DNA of 64,000 bases from Allochromatium vinosum DSM 180 (GCF_000025485.1 NC_013851.1:425001-489000), one strand, 5' to 3'. Counted from the stretch's first letter, positions 51,423 to 61,581 are shown. Program-made: numbers and translations. Notes: generated by a model from the letters alone, not told the origin.

Positions 51423-51675
51423 CGGGCAGGATGATGTTGAGTTCCAGCACCTCGTGCGACTCTTCCTGCTCGTACGTCACCGAGACGGCGTCCATGTCGA
51501 CCTCGACATACTTGCGGATCACCGCCAGGATCTCCTGCTGGAGCTGTGGCAGATAAGAGGGCTTGTCCCGCGCGACGCGATCATGGGCGACGAGGATCTG
51601 CAAGCGCTCCTTGGCCACACTGGCATTGCCCGTCGTCTTGGCGCGCGAGGATACGAAATAGTCGAGCAGACCCAT
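51397..51675 (-). CDS. minE: Cell division topological specificity factor MinE
   Basis: A 92-residue MinE. The N-terminal amphipathic membrane-binding helix is LLDYFVSSR, followed by AKERLQILVAHDR, the MinD-stimulating region, and a C-terminal dimerisation domain. It drives MinD oscillation. It lies 3 bp after minD. The C-terminal tail is inside a hairpin. Confidence 0.95.
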   Translation of the reverse strand: MGLLDYFVSSRAKTTGNASVAKERLQILVAHDRVARDKPSYLPQLQQEILAVIRKYVEVDMDAVSVTYEQEESHEVLELNIILPESASASSA

Positions 51676-51678
51676 GGT

Positions 51679-52494
51679 TCACCCCTTGAAGATGCGGCTC
51701 AGCAGGCCTTTTTTCTCCGGATGCAGGAAACGGTGTGGAACATCGTCACCCAGATAGCGCGACACCATGTCGCCATAGGCTTGGCCGGCGTCGCTCTCGC
51801 GGTCGAGGATGACCGGGATACCGGCGTTGGAGGCATTGAGCACCGCCCTGGACTCAGGCACCACGCCGAGCAGCTTGAGTGAGAGGATCTCCTGGACGTC
51901 GTCGACGCTCAGCATCTCGCCATTGGCCACGCGCATCGGGTCGTAGCGGGTCAGCAGCAGATACTCGCGGATCGGATCCAGATTCTCCTCGGCACGCTTC
52001 GAGCGGCTGGAGAGGATGCCGAGCATCCGGTCGGAGTCGCGCACCGAGGAGACCTCGGGGTTGGTGACGACGATGGCGTCGTCGGCGAAGTACATGGCCA
52101 TGTAGGCGCCATGCTCGATGCCGGCCGGCGAATCGCAGACGATGAAGTCGTAGTTGTCCCCCAGATCGGTGAGCACGCGCTCCACACCCTCCCGGGTCAG
52201 GGCGTCCTTGTCGCGCGTCTGCGAGGCCGGCAGCACGTAGAGGCTGTCGCAGCGCTTGTCGCGGATCAGAGCCTGATTGAGGTTGGCCTCGCCGTTGATG
52301 ACGTTGATGAAGTCATAGACGACGCGCCGCTCGCACCCCATGATCAGGTCCAGGTTGCGCAGACCGACATCGAAGTCGATGACGACGGTGCGCTTGCCGC
52401 GCTGAGCCAACCCCATGGACAGCGCGGCGGCCGTGGTCGTCTTGCCGACCCCGCCCTTGCCCGAGGTGATCACGATGATTCTTGCCAAGGTCAC
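51679..52494 (-). CDS. minD: Septum site-determining ATPase MinD
   Basis: A 271-residue ParA/Mrp-type ATPase. The deviant Walker A SGKGGVGKTTTAA, switch VIDFDVGLRNLDLIMG and VCDSPAGIE are complete. The C-terminal amphipathic membrane helix (KGLLSRIFKG) is present. It recruits MinC to the membrane. The order minC-minD-minE is canonical. Confidence 0.97.
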   Translation of the reverse strand: MTLARIIVITSGKGGVGKTTTAAALSMGLAQRGKRTVVIDFDVGLRNLDLIMGCERRVVYDFINVINGEANLNQALIRDKRCDSLYVLPASQTRDKDALTREGVERVLTDLGDNYDFIVCDSPAGIEHGAYMAMYFADDAIVVTNPEVSSVRDSDRMLGILSSRSKRAEENLDPIREYLLLTRYDPMRVANGEMLSVDDVQEILSLKLLGVVPESRAVLNASNAGIPVILDRESDAGQAYGDMVSRYLGDDVPHRFLHPEKKGLLSRIFKG

Positions 52495-52539
52495 ACCCTC
52501 CTTCGGGGGTTCCGCTCCGTTCGACGGCGTGGCGGATAT

Positions 52540-53355
52540 TCAAAGTTTCTCGATACGCAGAATCTTCTGGTCCAGGAAGATCTGGACCGGGACGCCGCGC
52601 AATTCGTGTGGGATACCTTCGCTGACACGATAGTGCCCAGCGATCGAAATCAGTTCGGCCTGGAGATCGTGGCAGAAGATACGCGCCTCCATGTTGCCGC
52701 TCATCCCGGCGAGCGCGCGTCCGCGTAGCGGTCCGTAGACGTGGATGTTGCCGTCGGCCATCAACTCGGCGCCCGAGCTGACCGGCGCGATGATCGACAG
52801 ATCCCCGCCGGCGGCATAGATACGCTGGCCGGAGCGCACCGGCCTGGTGACCAGCATGAAGCCGGACTGTCCCGTGATGTGCGGCTGGGCCGTCTCGGTC
52901 GGTGCCTGGGGCTTTCCGGGTGCCTGAGATGCCCTGGAGACCGTCGCGGGAACGGGTTCGGGTTCCGTCTCGGTTGCCAGCTCGCCGACCGATTTGGTGC
53001 GTCGCACATAGGACTCGCGCAGGATCGCCAGTTCGAGTGCTTCGGCGGCGGCCGTCTGTTCGGCATTCGCGCCACGCACACCGAAGGGGATCATGCCATA
53101 GCCACGCAGCAGGCCGACGAGCTGCGGGAGCGCGATCGGCTTCTGGTCCCTGGCCAGATCGCTCAGGTCGATCACCACCGGGGTGTTGCGAAAGAAGTCC
53201 GGCGCCTTCTCCACCTTGGCCCCCAGCCGCGACGCCACGGTCTCGATGTCGTTGTCGAGCAGGCGAATGATGGGCAGGGTGAAGCTGGCCGCCTTGAGTT
53301 CGAAGGTGCCGGCGCCATCGGAAGCGTTCGTTGAAGAAGTCGGTTTCTCGGCCAT
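52540..53355 (-). CDS. minC: Septum formation inhibitor MinC
   Basis: A 271-residue FtsZ inhibitor. The N-terminal domain (FELKAASFTLPIIRL) binds FtsZ; a low-complexity linker (about 120-160, T/P/E rich) leads to the C-terminal beta-helix domain (VRSGQRIYAAGGDL, ADGNIHVYGPLRGRALAG). ATG 53355 is preferred over the upstream 53424. The 192 bp before it probably hold the min promoter. Confidence 0.94.
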   Translation of the reverse strand: MAEKPTSSTNASDGAGTFELKAASFTLPIIRLLDNDIETVASRLGAKVEKAPDFFRNTPVVIDLSDLARDQKPIALPQLVGLLRGYGMIPFGVRGANAEQTAAAEALELAILRESYVRRTKSVGELATETEPEPVPATVSRASQAPGKPQAPTETAQPHITGQSGFMLVTRPVRSGQRIYAAGGDLSIIAPVSSGAELMADGNIHVYGPLRGRALAGMSGNMEARIFCHDLQAELISIAGHYRVSEGIPHELRGVPVQIFLDQKILRIEKL

Positions 53356-53547
53356 GTCGTTGGGATCGAGCGACGAGCGCTGTTGGTCTCCGGCTGTGTT
53401 CGACGCACATCCGGCCGTCAGCACGGGGGCTGAGCCGGATCTGGACGGAAGCGTCTCGGGACGTCCGCCACGTCCTCCATCCTGAGGACGCTTAAGATAA
53501 GCAAATCCTACCTAAAGCGAAATACGGACGATGCCGTCGGCACGCGA

Positions 53548-53892
53548 TCAACCCGGCGGCCACTGCATGGGACGCCCGCCGAGGACGTGCAGATGCAGGT
53601 GGAAGACGGTCTGTCCGGCCTCCGCGTTGCAGTTGATGACAGTGCGGTAGCCGCGCTCGGCAATCCCGGCCTCGCGCGCGACCTGGGCCGCGACCAGCAG
53701 CAGCTTGCCGAGCAGCGCGGCATCCTCCGGGCCGGCGGCATCGAGCGTCGGGATCGGCTTGCGCGGGATCACCAGCAGATGCGTCGGAGCCTGCGGGCTG
53801 ATGTCACGGAAGGCGACGACATCCTCGTCCTTGTAGACGAGATCGGCCGCGATCTCACCGGAAGCGATCTTGCCAAAAATCGTATCGGACAT
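53548..53892 (-). CDS. HIT-family hydrolase (HinT-like)
   Basis: A 114-residue histidine-triad protein of the HinT subgroup. The HxHxH active site is VFHLHLHVLGG, and IFGKIASGEIAADLVYKDEDVVAF is the family start. It hydrolyses purine phosphoramidates. It follows recR by 24 bp on the same strand and may be cotranscribed with dnaX-ybaB-recR. Confidence 0.92.
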   Translation of the reverse strand: MSDTIFGKIASGEIAADLVYKDEDVVAFRDISPQAPTHLLVIPRKPIPTLDAAGPEDAALLGKLLLVAAQVAREAGIAERGYRTVINCNAEAGQTVFHLHLHVLGGRPMQWPPG

Positions 53893-53916
53893 GGGTTCGT
53901 TCCAGTTGGAGGTGGT

Positions 53917-54513
53917 TCAGAGTGCGTGCCGCCCGGAGAAGGCCAGCGCCAGGGTTCCGCCGTCGACGTATTCCAGCTCGCCGCCCAGTGGCACGCCGTG
54001 GGCGATACGGGTCACGCGCACGCCGTGACGCGCGGCGCGATCGGCGATGAACTGCGCCGTGGCCCCGCCCTCGACCGTCGGACTGATGGCGAGGATGACC
54101 TCGGCGATGGACTCGTCGCGCAGACGCGCCTCCAGTACATCGAGTCCGAGTTCGTCCGGGCCGATGCCGTCGAGCGGCGAGAGCCGCCCGCCGAGCACGA
54201 AATAGCGCCCACGATAATCGGTCGCCTGCTCGATGGCCACCACTTCCGATGGCTGCTCGACGATGCACAGCAGCGAGCCGTCGCGGTTGGGGTTGGCGCA
54301 GAGCGCACAGACCTCGTGCTCGGTCAGGGTCCGGCAGCGCGAACAGCGCCGGATCGCGACCATGGCCTCGGCCATCACCCGCGCCAGACGCGCGCCGCCC
54401 TCACGATCGCGCTCCAGCAGATGGAAGGCGATGCGCCGCGCCGACTTGGGACCGACGCCCGGCAGACAGCGCAGGGCCTCGATCAACTGGTTCAGCAGCG
54501 AACGCTCGCCCAC
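53917..54513 (-). CDS. recR: Recombination protein RecR
   Basis: A 198-residue recombination mediator acting with RecF and RecO. The helix-hairpin-helix ([17 protein letters not shown]), the four-cysteine zinc finger (CSRC...CALC) and Toprim part ([11 protein letters not shown]) are complete. The start is GTG 54513, chosen by family length and because ybaB ends 5 bp upstream; the open frame continues far beyond. Confidence 0.92.
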   Translation of the reverse strand: MGERSLLNQLIEALRCLPGVGPKSARRIAFHLLERDREGGARLARVMAEAMVAIRRCSRCRTLTEHEVCALCANPNRDGSLLCIVEQPSEVVAIEQATDYRGRYFVLGGRLSPLDGIGPDELGLDVLEARLRDESIAEVILAISPTVEGGATAQFIADRAARHGVRVTRIAHGVPLGGELEYVDGGTLALAFSGRHAL

Positions 54514-54518
54514 CCGGC

Positions 54519-54842
54519 TCAGGACCAGGGCAGCTTCATGCCCGGAGGCAGCGGCATCCCGGCAGTCAGCTCGGACATGGTCTCCTTGGTCTTCTCGGCG
54601 ATGCGCTGGCTGGCGGCATTGATGGCGGCCGTGATCAGGTCTTCGAGCATCTCCTTGTCGTCGCCCATGAGCGAGGGGTCGATCTCGACGCGCTTGGCCT
54701 GATGCTGGCCGTTCAGCGTCACCTTGACCAGACCGCCGCCGGCCTCGCCGGTGGTCTCTTCCTGCGCCAGACGCGCCTGCGCCTGCTGCATGTCTTCCTG
54801 CATTTTCTGCGCCTGCTTGAGCAGGCCACCCAGTGCCTTCAT
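54519..54842 (-). CDS. ybaB: YbaB/EbfC nucleoid-associated protein
   Basis: A 107-residue dimeric DNA-binding protein. The helical start ([20 protein letters not shown]) and the central [20 protein letters not shown] are typical. It lies between dnaX and recR, the classic order, with 5 bp to recR. Confidence 0.95.
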   Translation of the reverse strand: MKALGGLLKQAQKMQEDMQQAQARLAQEETTGEAGGGLVKVTLNGQHQAKRVEIDPSLMGDDKEMLEDLITAAINAASQRIAEKTKETMSELTAGMPLPPGMKLPWS

Positions 54843-54974
54843 CGTGGATATACCTCAAGGGTTGTGACAAGGCGCCCGACGGCTCCGGGCGCTCGTATTC
54901 GACCGATCGATCCCGTCGGGGCCAATCATGCCTGAAATTCTGATCGCTGCCATGTCTGAGGTGCAACGCGCGCC

Positions 54975-56624
54975 TCAGTCGGCTGGACGAATGCTCCCCG
55001 GCGCCCAATCCGCGTCGAAGGTCTCGCGCACCGACCGGGCGACCGGGTCGGCATGCATCTGCTCGACGGCCATCTGCTGACGCTCTCCGGCCTCGCGCGT
55101 GCGCCGCTGCGCCAGGGTCTCCTGCTCGGGGTGCGCAACCTTGATTTCCAGTTCGATCGAACGGCCGAGTGCCTGTTCGAGCGCGCTCTTCAGGCGCGTC
55201 ACCGTGCTCGGGGCGCGCAGACGCTCGGCGGCCGGATCGAGCTGGAGGCTGAGCCGTCCGTTGCTGTATTCACGAAAGGCGCAATTGTGGGCGAGCTGAT
55301 TGGCGATACCGCCGATCGACAGACGCGCGGCGAGCCGCTGCCAGTCGGCGGCCGTCTCGAGTGTCGGCGTGCCGGACTGGATGGGCGCTGACTCCGAAGC
55401 GCCGGGTTCAGTCTGTGGCGGTGCGCCGGCCGGCTGAAGCGGCACCGGCGATGCCTGAACGTTCGGGTGCACGCTGGCCGTTGGCGCGTGCTCCGTGGTT
55501 GCGGCGGTCCTGGGGCTGTCGCTCATGCGCGTCGCACGGGGCGCAGGCCGGAAGGCGAGTGCGCGCAACAGGACCATCTCCAGCCCGCCGCGCGGATCGG
55601 GCGCCAGCGGCAGATCGGCCTGTCCGGTCAGGGCCACCTGATAGAAGAGTTGCACGTCCTCCGGGGCCAGCCGCCCGGCGAGCGCCAGCAGACGTGTGCG
55701 ATCCGGGTCGTCCGCCGTCAGGGTCGCCGGAACCTGCTGGATCAGCGCCAGCCGGTGCAGGAGTCCGATCAGCTCGCGCAGCAGTTCGGCGAAGTCGGGC
55801 GTCATGGCCGCCACGCGCTCGACCGACCCCAGTACGGCAGCGCCATCGCCGTCGGCCAGCGCGTCGAGGATGTCGAGTGCCAGATCGCCGCTGACGGTGC
55901 CGAGCATGGCGCGCGTCTCGGACTCGATGACCCGCCCGCCGCCGAAGGCGATCGCCTGATCGAGCAGACTGAGCGCGTCACGCAGACTGCCGTCGGCGGC
56001 GCGTGCGAGCAGGGGCAGGGCGGCCGGCTCGAACGCCAGCCCCTCGTGTTCCAGGACGTAGGTCAGCCGATCGGCGATCTCGCCCGGCAGCAGCCGGCGC
56101 AGATTGAGCTGGAGACAGCGCGAGAGCACCGTGACCGGGATCTTCTGCGGGTCGGTGGTCGCAAGCAGGAACTTCACATGCGGCGGCGGCTCCTCCAGAG
56201 TCTTGAGCAGCGCATTGAAGCTGTGCGAGGAGAACATGTGCACCTCGTCGATGAGGTACACCTTGAAGCGCGCCCGCGCCGGAGCATAGGGGACGTTTTC
56301 GAGCAACTCGCGGGTCTGGTCGACCTTGGTGCGCGAGGCGGCGTCGACTTCGAGCAGATCGACGAAGCGACCGCTATCGATCTCGCGACAGGCCGAGCAG
56401 ACCCCGCAGGGATGGGAGCCGACGCCCTGCTCGCAGTTGAGTGCCTTGGACAGGATGCGGGCGAGTGTGGTCTTGCCGACGCCGCGGGTGCCGGTGAACA
56501 GATAGGCGTGGTGGAGCTGATCGCGGTCGAGCGCATTGGAGAGCGCGCGCACGACATGCTGTTGCCCGACCATATCGTCGAACGACCGGGGACGCCATTT
56601 GCGGGCAAGCACTTGATAGGACAT
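54975..56624 (-). CDS. dnaX: DNA polymerase III subunits tau/gamma
   Basis: A 549-residue clamp-loader ATPase. Walker [12 protein letters not shown], zinc-binding cysteines (CEQG...CGVCSAC), Walker [10 protein letters not shown] and the SRC sensor (VLSRCLQL) are in place. The region after about 370 is a Pro/Ala-rich linker, then the tau C-terminal domain. ATG 56624 is used; GTG 56627 precedes it. I did not see an obvious slippery A6 site for making gamma. Confidence 0.94.
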   Translation of the reverse strand: MSYQVLARKWRPRSFDDMVGQQHVVRALSNALDRDQLHHAYLFTGTRGVGKTTLARILSKALNCEQGVGSHPCGVCSACREIDSGRFVDLLEVDAASRTKVDQTRELLENVPYAPARARFKVYLIDEVHMFSSHSFNALLKTLEEPPPHVKFLLATTDPQKIPVTVLSRCLQLNLRRLLPGEIADRLTYVLEHEGLAFEPAALPLLARAADGSLRDALSLLDQAIAFGGGRVIESETRAMLGTVSGDLALDILDALADGDGAAVLGSVERVAAMTPDFAELLRELIGLLHRLALIQQVPATLTADDPDRTRLLALAGRLAPEDVQLFYQVALTGQADLPLAPDPRGGLEMVLLRALAFRPAPRATRMSDSPRTAATTEHAPTASVHPNVQASPVPLQPAGAPPQTEPGASESAPIQSGTPTLETAADWQRLAARLSIGGIANQLAHNCAFREYSNGRLSLQLDPAAERLRAPSTVTRLKSALEQALGRSIELEIKVAHPEQETLAQRRTREAGERQQMAVEQMHADPVARSVRETFDADWAPGSIRPAD

Positions 56625-56697
56625 CACGCGATTATATCAGTCCGGGCTTGGGCCGGGTGGAGGAATCGCGGGCAGGGGGCGAAGTACGGCCTATGGG

Positions 56698-56813
56698 GGC
56701 GGCGACCCGCGCCAGCCACACCCCGGCACACGATTCCACCGCTGCGGCTGCTCCCTTCCGGGCCTGACCGGGTTCACGGTTTCACGTTGCGAGGGGACCG
56801 GCACGGGCCACCA
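56698..56813 (-). ncRNA. ffs: Signal recognition particle RNA (4.5S, small bacterial type)
   Basis: About 115 nt on the minus strand. The ends pair (56701-56713 with 56800-56812 across 13 bp). The apical domain carries the conserved GGUCAGGCCCGGAAGGGAGC block (20 nt) that binds Ffh. It scaffolds membrane-protein targeting. It lies directly upstream of dnaX, as in pseudomonads. A 9-bp inverted repeat just upstream (56817-56851) may be regulatory. Confidence 0.93.
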
Positions 56814-57006
56814 TAACGCTCGCTCGACAGCCGGGGCCGCCGGAGCGAGCGCGGAGATTAGCAGAGACATCCCCGGAACACAAACGATCCAGGTCGCGCG
56901 GCGGCCGGCTCCAGATAGGCGCCGAGGAGTCCGGAGGGTACGCGAGCACCGGTGTTCCATGCGAAGATAGAACGCATCTATCTACCTCGCGACGAGAGGC
57001 TTGGTC

Positions 57007-58281
57007 ATGTCCCACGACTCGACTCGATTACTCGGTGCACTGGCGCTCGGTCTGCTACTCCTGACCTCTGGTGCCGGCGCGCAGACGGCGGATTCCACTG
57101 AGGCCGGAGCGAACGCCGATCTCTGGTCACAGACGCGCGAGCGCGCGGCTGGTTGGTGGGAGCAGTCACGCGATCTGGCCGGGCAGACGATGCGCGATGC
57201 GCGGGGCCTGTTCGACGGCCAGGAACCGGACTTCAATCAGATCTGGCAGCGCGCCCTGCCGACGCTCGACCAGGCATTGCTCCTGGAGCAGCGTCATCAG
57301 ACGTTGCCGGAGAGCGCCTGGTTCGGTCACGACCAGAAGGCCAACCAGGCCGAGATCGATGCTCTGCTCGACGAAGCGGTCTCGATCCTCTCGGTCTCGC
57401 CGGCGCTCAAATACCGTGATCGCATTCAGGCCCAGCAGGAGCAGATCGTCCGCTGGCGCGCCGAGATCGCCGATCATCGCCAGAAACGGGTGACGGCCCC
57501 GTCCGAATCGACCTTCAAGAAGACCATCGCCGACTATGACGCCCTGATCGCCGCGCGCGAGGCCGATATCCGGCGTGCTGCCCAGGAGGTCGAGGCACTC
57601 AAGCGCGAGTTCGCCCAGTCGCTGCGCGCCATCGGACTGAAGCTGGAGGATGAGCAGCTCGACCTGCTGCTCTCGACCGTGGTCGGCGACAATCTGGTCG
57701 ACCTCGGCATCCTGTTCGACAACGTCAAATCCATCACTCTGCAACTGGAGGAGCTGCTGGAGCAGAGCGGCGAGGACTTGCAGAGCGCGCGTCGCTACTA
57801 CGGACTCTATGTCGTGCTGCTCAAGTCGCTCGACCGCATGCACGTCCAGATCGATGAGGCGATCGACGAGCGCTATCTGCCCCAGATCGACGACATCGTC
57901 GGCCAGACTCAGACGCTCGCCGCCGACACCGAGCGCCTGCTGCGCGAGACCCCCGACCGGCGCACCCTGCTGGAGGGCAATCTCCAGGCCCAGCAGCTCA
58001 CGCTCCAGGCGGCCGGATTCTATCGGCAGTATCTGGTCGATCAGGCCGCACAGGTGCGCCAGGCACGCGAGGAACTGGAGAAGGACATCGCCGCCGCCTG
58101 GAACACCTATGAGACAGTGCGCGTCTCGGGCGAGCTGGTCGGGCTGGTGCGCTCCAGTCAACTGCTGCTCGAAGGTCTGATGAACCGTCAGGCCCCGGCG
58201 TTACGCCCCTTCGAGAGTCTGGAGATGCAGCGCGAGATCCAGAAGCTCACCCGGCAGTTGCGGGGCGAGGTCTCGGGCTAG
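57007..58281 (+). CDS. Secreted coiled-coil protein, unknown
   Basis: A 424-residue protein with a signal peptide (LLGALALGLLLLTSGAGA, cleavage about residue 26) and an almost entirely helical mature part. Charged heptads run over about 140-210 and 260-340. No catalytic motif is recognised. Weakly similar in character to the periplasmic domain of KefA/MscK channels, but no membrane channel part follows. ATG 57007 is used; TTG 57001 is an alternative. It converges on the next gene with a 4-bp overlap. Confidence 0.65.
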   Translation: MSHDSTRLLGALALGLLLLTSGAGAQTADSTEAGANADLWSQTRERAAGWWEQSRDLAGQTMRDARGLFDGQEPDFNQIWQRALPTLDQALLLEQRHQTLPESAWFGHDQKANQAEIDALLDEAVSILSVSPALKYRDRIQAQQEQIVRWRAEIADHRQKRVTAPSESTFKKTIADYDALIAAREADIRRAAQEVEALKREFAQSLRAIGLKLEDEQLDLLLSTVVGDNLVDLGILFDNVKSITLQLEELLEQSGEDLQSARRYYGLYVVLLKSLDRMHVQIDEAIDERYLPQIDDIVGQTQTLAADTERLLRETPDRRTLLEGNLQAQQLTLQAAGFYRQYLVDQAAQVRQAREELEKDIAAAWNTYETVRVSGELVGLVRSSQLLLEGLMNRQAPALRPFESLEMQREIQKLTRQLRGEVSG

Positions 58282-58844
58282 TCCGCCGGCGGGGTCCAGT
58301 GCACATAGGGATAGGGTTCGGCCTGTCCCAGCGCCGTATAGCCGTAGACGATCTCGGCCTGGGTGCCGTCCTCCAGTTCGAGACGCCCGATGCCGTTGCG
58401 CCCGTCGAGGGCCGAGGTCAGATCGGCCCAGCCGCGGCGTCCATCGGAACACTGGACGTCGAGGATGGCGTCGGTCGAGCCGGCGAAGGCATCGTAGCCG
58501 CCCTGGCAGGACTGGTTGCCGTGAGTGACGCGAAAACGCGTCACCAGGGGCGAGCCGTCGTAGCGACCCAGATAGACCCGTCGATCCAGGACCAGGGCGA
58601 TCGGCCCGGCGTTCGAGTTGCGACCGTAGGGCAGGTCGTCGGGCCTGGGTTCCTCGAAGTAGCCGAGCACCTCGCTCAGACAGGCCGCATAGTCTTCCAG
58701 CTCCAGATGGCGGCACAGACGCCGACCGTACTCGTCAGGAGTGACCGGCGTGGCGAACGAGCCGAAATGACCCGGCGGTGGCGGTAGACAGCCGCTGATC
58801 AGGACGGATGCGGCGGCCGTGGCGACGGCGAGGATTCGAAACAT
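58278..58844 (-). CDS. Small envelope lipoprotein, unknown
   Basis: A 188-residue lipoprotein with lipobox LISGC. Mature part has cysteines in RRLCRHLE, AACLSEV, QSCQGG and VQCSDG and ends in aromatic residues (YPYVHW). No known domain. ATG 58844 is preferred since it leads to the lipobox. It follows the DUF2272 gene by 88 bp and may belong to the same envelope cluster. Confidence 0.65.
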   Translation of the reverse strand: MFRILAVATAAASVLISGCLPPPPGHFGSFATPVTPDEYGRRLCRHLELEDYAACLSEVLGYFEEPRPDDLPYGRNSNAGPIALVLDRRVYLGRYDGSPLVTRFRVTHGNQSCQGGYDAFAGSTDAILDVQCSDGRRGWADLTSALDGRNGIGRLELEDGTQAEIVYGYTALGQAEPYPYVHWTPPAD

Positions 58845-58932
58845 AGCTGGCTCTCCCGATAGACCACGTCCAGGGTATCCAGACACTCCCGGCCCATGGT
58901 GGAACACGATTGACGGTTGCGGCTGCCTGGAG

Positions 58933-59757
58933 TCACAGCCGATTTTGCAGGATCAGGAACCAGGGGCGGCGAGGAATCGGCTGCAGGCGCCCCCGGCCGT
59001 CGAGTTCGAGCCGGACCTTGGAGACGGAGTTGCGCACGTTGCCGCCGATGACCTCCAGTGTGCGGCCGTGCTTGGCCGTCACCAGATCGCAATGCGCCCT
59101 GAGTCCGGTGAGTGTGCCGGCGCGTACAGCGCCGTCGGTCATGATGACGCGCGATGGCTGACGGTAGGCGCAGATCAGGTCGCCGGGCTCAGGGCTGTAG
59201 TCCTGGAGACGACGCGGCACGAAATAGCGTCCCGGCAGGCTGGCGGACTCGATCAGGTCCGCGAGGTAGACCCAGTGGGCGATCGCGGGCCGGAACTGAT
59301 GTGTCGGAACCCCCGCGTTACGCATGATCCAGCTGATGAAGGCCGCCGACCAGGGCTTCTGGCAGTCCATCCCGGTCAGTCTGGACTCGCCGACCGAGCG
59401 CCAATAGACATTGACGCGGTTGCTCTGGCGCGCCCCATCGTCCTCCCAGTCGCCGACGAGTGGAATACTCTCCACCGCCCCCTTGAAGACGATCTCCTGC
59501 CGGCCGAAGTAGGCCCATTCCTGCTCGGCGCGGGCGATGATGGCGCGCTTGAGCGCCGGATTCGGAGCCGGCGGCGTACCGATGGGATACCCGGACCAGG
59601 TGCCGGTGCGCCCCTCGGGTCCGACCGATTCCGGCGGCGCCGCACAGGAGAGGAGGGCCAGACTGGCGACCAGGATCAGCCACCGACCCAGTCGGTCGAC
59701 AGCGGCGATGCGTCCGGATCGGCATCGGGTCTGGGTATGGAAGCGGCGCATGGGCAT
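58933..59757 (-). CDS. DUF2272 domain protein (putative peptidase/amidase-like)
   Basis: A 274-residue protein with a membrane or lipoprotein signal (LGRWLILVASLALLSCAA). The DUF2272 core (EWAYFGRQEIVF, CQKPWSAAFISWIMRNAGV, AIAHWVYLADL) is clear; a Cys-His arrangement (CQKPWSAAF and HCDLVTAKHG) suggests an NlpC/CHAP-like cysteine hydrolase fold, an inference. It starts 4 bp after the transglutaminase-like gene and is probably coupled to it. ATG 59757 is used. Confidence 0.72.
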   Translation of the reverse strand: MPMRRFHTQTRCRSGRIAAVDRLGRWLILVASLALLSCAAPPESVGPEGRTGTWSGYPIGTPPAPNPALKRAIIARAEQEWAYFGRQEIVFKGAVESIPLVGDWEDDGARQSNRVNVYWRSVGESRLTGMDCQKPWSAAFISWIMRNAGVPTHQFRPAIAHWVYLADLIESASLPGRYFVPRRLQDYSPEPGDLICAYRQPSRVIMTDGAVRAGTLTGLRAHCDLVTAKHGRTLEVIGGNVRNSVSKVRLELDGRGRLQPIPRRPWFLILQNRL

Positions 59758-59761
59758 CCTC

Positions 59762-61549
59762 TCAGCGCGGTGGGCGGGTGGTGTCGCGGAACCAGGCGCG
59801 GTACGACTCCATCCGCGTCTGTTGATCCGATGGTGCCCGGCGGCCACAGGTCGCGGCCTCGGCGCTGCCCGGTGTCGCGCCCCAGCGGATCTCGACGCAA
59901 TCGTTGGGATTGTAGCCGACCTCCAGGTTGGCGCGCCGGGCATAGAGTTCGCGCAGACTCAGACGCCAGGGGCTGCCATCGCTGCGCGTATAGGTGATGG
60001 TGCGAGCATCGAGTCGCTGCTCGTGCAGGCGTGCGACCCGGTCGGCCGCACTAGCCGTGTCTTCGCCCGCGAGCGCATAGAGTTCGGGATGGCGGCGAAT
60101 GCGCTCGGGCAGTCCCTCGACCACCTTCAGGGCGATCAGCAGCCGCATGTCGCGCGAGGGGGTCGCATAGTCCTCCCAGGGGCCGACGGTCTCGAAGATC
60201 GCCGGACCGCTCGGCATGGGCACGACGGCGCCCGGATGTTCGCGCATGTAACGCTCGCCCGTGTCGACCGAGGTCACGCGGGTCTCCAGTTGCTCCATCA
60301 GCGCCTCCAGAACCGAGTCATAGGCACGAACGGGGTCGAGTCCGCGCGGATCGATGATCCGCGCGACGCGCGCGTGGAAGCTGTCTGAATCGAGGTCGGC
60401 CTGCTCCAGCGAAAAGGCCGGGCGACCGGAGCGTCCATCGAGTTCGGCGTTGGAGGCCAGTCGCCAGCCCGCGCCTTTGGGCTCCAGCGGGCGGAAGACC
60501 TTGAATCCGGGGCCGGCGCTCGCCGTCTGAGCGAAGAGGAAATTGCCCTCCCAATAGCGCTTGCGTGCCACCGAATTGTCCGGCTGGGCATCGACTGCGA
60601 GCAATCGACCGGCGGTCCGGCCATCGCCCGGCAGCCACTTGACCAGGATCAGGACATGACCATAGGGATCGGCATAGAGGGTTCCGGGCCAGAGTGTCTC
60701 GCGTGAGAGCGCAACCGGATAGACATCCGTGGCCTCGTCGCGCAGCCCGGTGCGCGCGCTGCCCGAGTGCACGGTGTCGACCAGTCGGCGGGTGGCCTCG
60801 CGGAAGGTGCCGATCGGAGCGCGCGTGCCGACGAAGCGGGTGTCGACGATGGGCGACTCACAGCGCGGTGGACGGCTGCGGCTGCCGCGGTTGCAGGCAC
60901 GATAGCTGATGGGCAGACCAAGCTTCCAGGCGAAGTAGGCGCGCAGATAGTAGGGCAGGTCGGCACAATCCGGCTCGGAACGCAGCGAGTTGTCCTCGTT
61001 GGCACCCAGATAGCCGAACAGGAAGTTCTGTGCCGGGTCGCTCAGCACCGGCGTGAGCGACTCGAACGTCAGCGCTTGCTCGGGCGGGGCGTTGAACAGA
61101 TGTTCGATCCAGGCCGCATAGAGCGCCTCGGTGGCCAGATCCCACCGACCACTGCCGCGATCACTCATGCCGTTGCCGATCGTGATCTCGGTGCGCGCGA
61201 CGACCTGGCCATGGCGCATCGCTTCGAGACGGTAGGTGCCGCGCTCGGGACGAAAGACGGTGCCATAGAGACTCCAGGGTGGGCCGCCTTGGGCGAGGGT
61301 GCGCAACGGGCGTGTCTGGCCGGCCGGATCGGTCAGGTTCAGACGCTCCAGCGCGCCATCGGTCGACACCGCGAAGACCTCCAGCGGCTGCCCTGGCCGG
61401 GGTTCGAGCGGTGCGGTCCAGATGCATGTCCCGGACTCGGTCGCCAGTCCAGGCTCCCAGGAGCGCTCGGGAGCGGCGGGTGCCGGAGCGCATACCAGGA
61501 GTCCGAGCAGGATCAAACCGATGAATGCCTCGCTGCCGTGTCGTCGCAT
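59762..61549 (-). CDS. Secreted transglutaminase-like protein
   Basis: A 595-residue exported protein (signal about 10-28). A possible transglutaminase-like triad is C195 in SEPDCADLPYYL, H298 in PYGHVLILVKW and D320 in LLAVDAQPDN, in the spacing and order of the fold. A beta-rich N-terminal region precedes it. GAGGTGA 6 nt before ATG 61549 favours this start over GTG 61558. DUF2272 follows 4 bp later. Substrate may be cell-wall peptide or protein; no family name is certain. Confidence 0.6.
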   Translation of the reverse strand: MRRHGSEAFIGLILLGLLVCAPAPAAPERSWEPGLATESGTCIWTAPLEPRPGQPLEVFAVSTDGALERLNLTDPAGQTRPLRTLAQGGPPWSLYGTVFRPERGTYRLEAMRHGQVVARTEITIGNGMSDRGSGRWDLATEALYAAWIEHLFNAPPEQALTFESLTPVLSDPAQNFLFGYLGANEDNSLRSEPDCADLPYYLRAYFAWKLGLPISYRACNRGSRSRPPRCESPIVDTRFVGTRAPIGTFREATRRLVDTVHSGSARTGLRDEATDVYPVALSRETLWPGTLYADPYGHVLILVKWLPGDGRTAGRLLAVDAQPDNSVARKRYWEGNFLFAQTASAGPGFKVFRPLEPKGAGWRLASNAELDGRSGRPAFSLEQADLDSDSFHARVARIIDPRGLDPVRAYDSVLEALMEQLETRVTSVDTGERYMREHPGAVVPMPSGPAIFETVGPWEDYATPSRDMRLLIALKVVEGLPERIRRHPELYALAGEDTASAADRVARLHEQRLDARTITYTRSDGSPWRLSLRELYARRANLEVGYNPNDCVEIRWGATPGSAEAATCGRRAPSDQQTRMESYRAWFRDTTRPPR

Positions 61550-61581
61550 CCCGATCACCTCGTCTGAGCCGTGTCTGGACT

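Noticed and set aside
54975-56624. Programmed frameshift site for gamma subunit in dnaX
   Set aside because: No A-rich slippery heptamer was found in the frame; the gene was kept as tau only.
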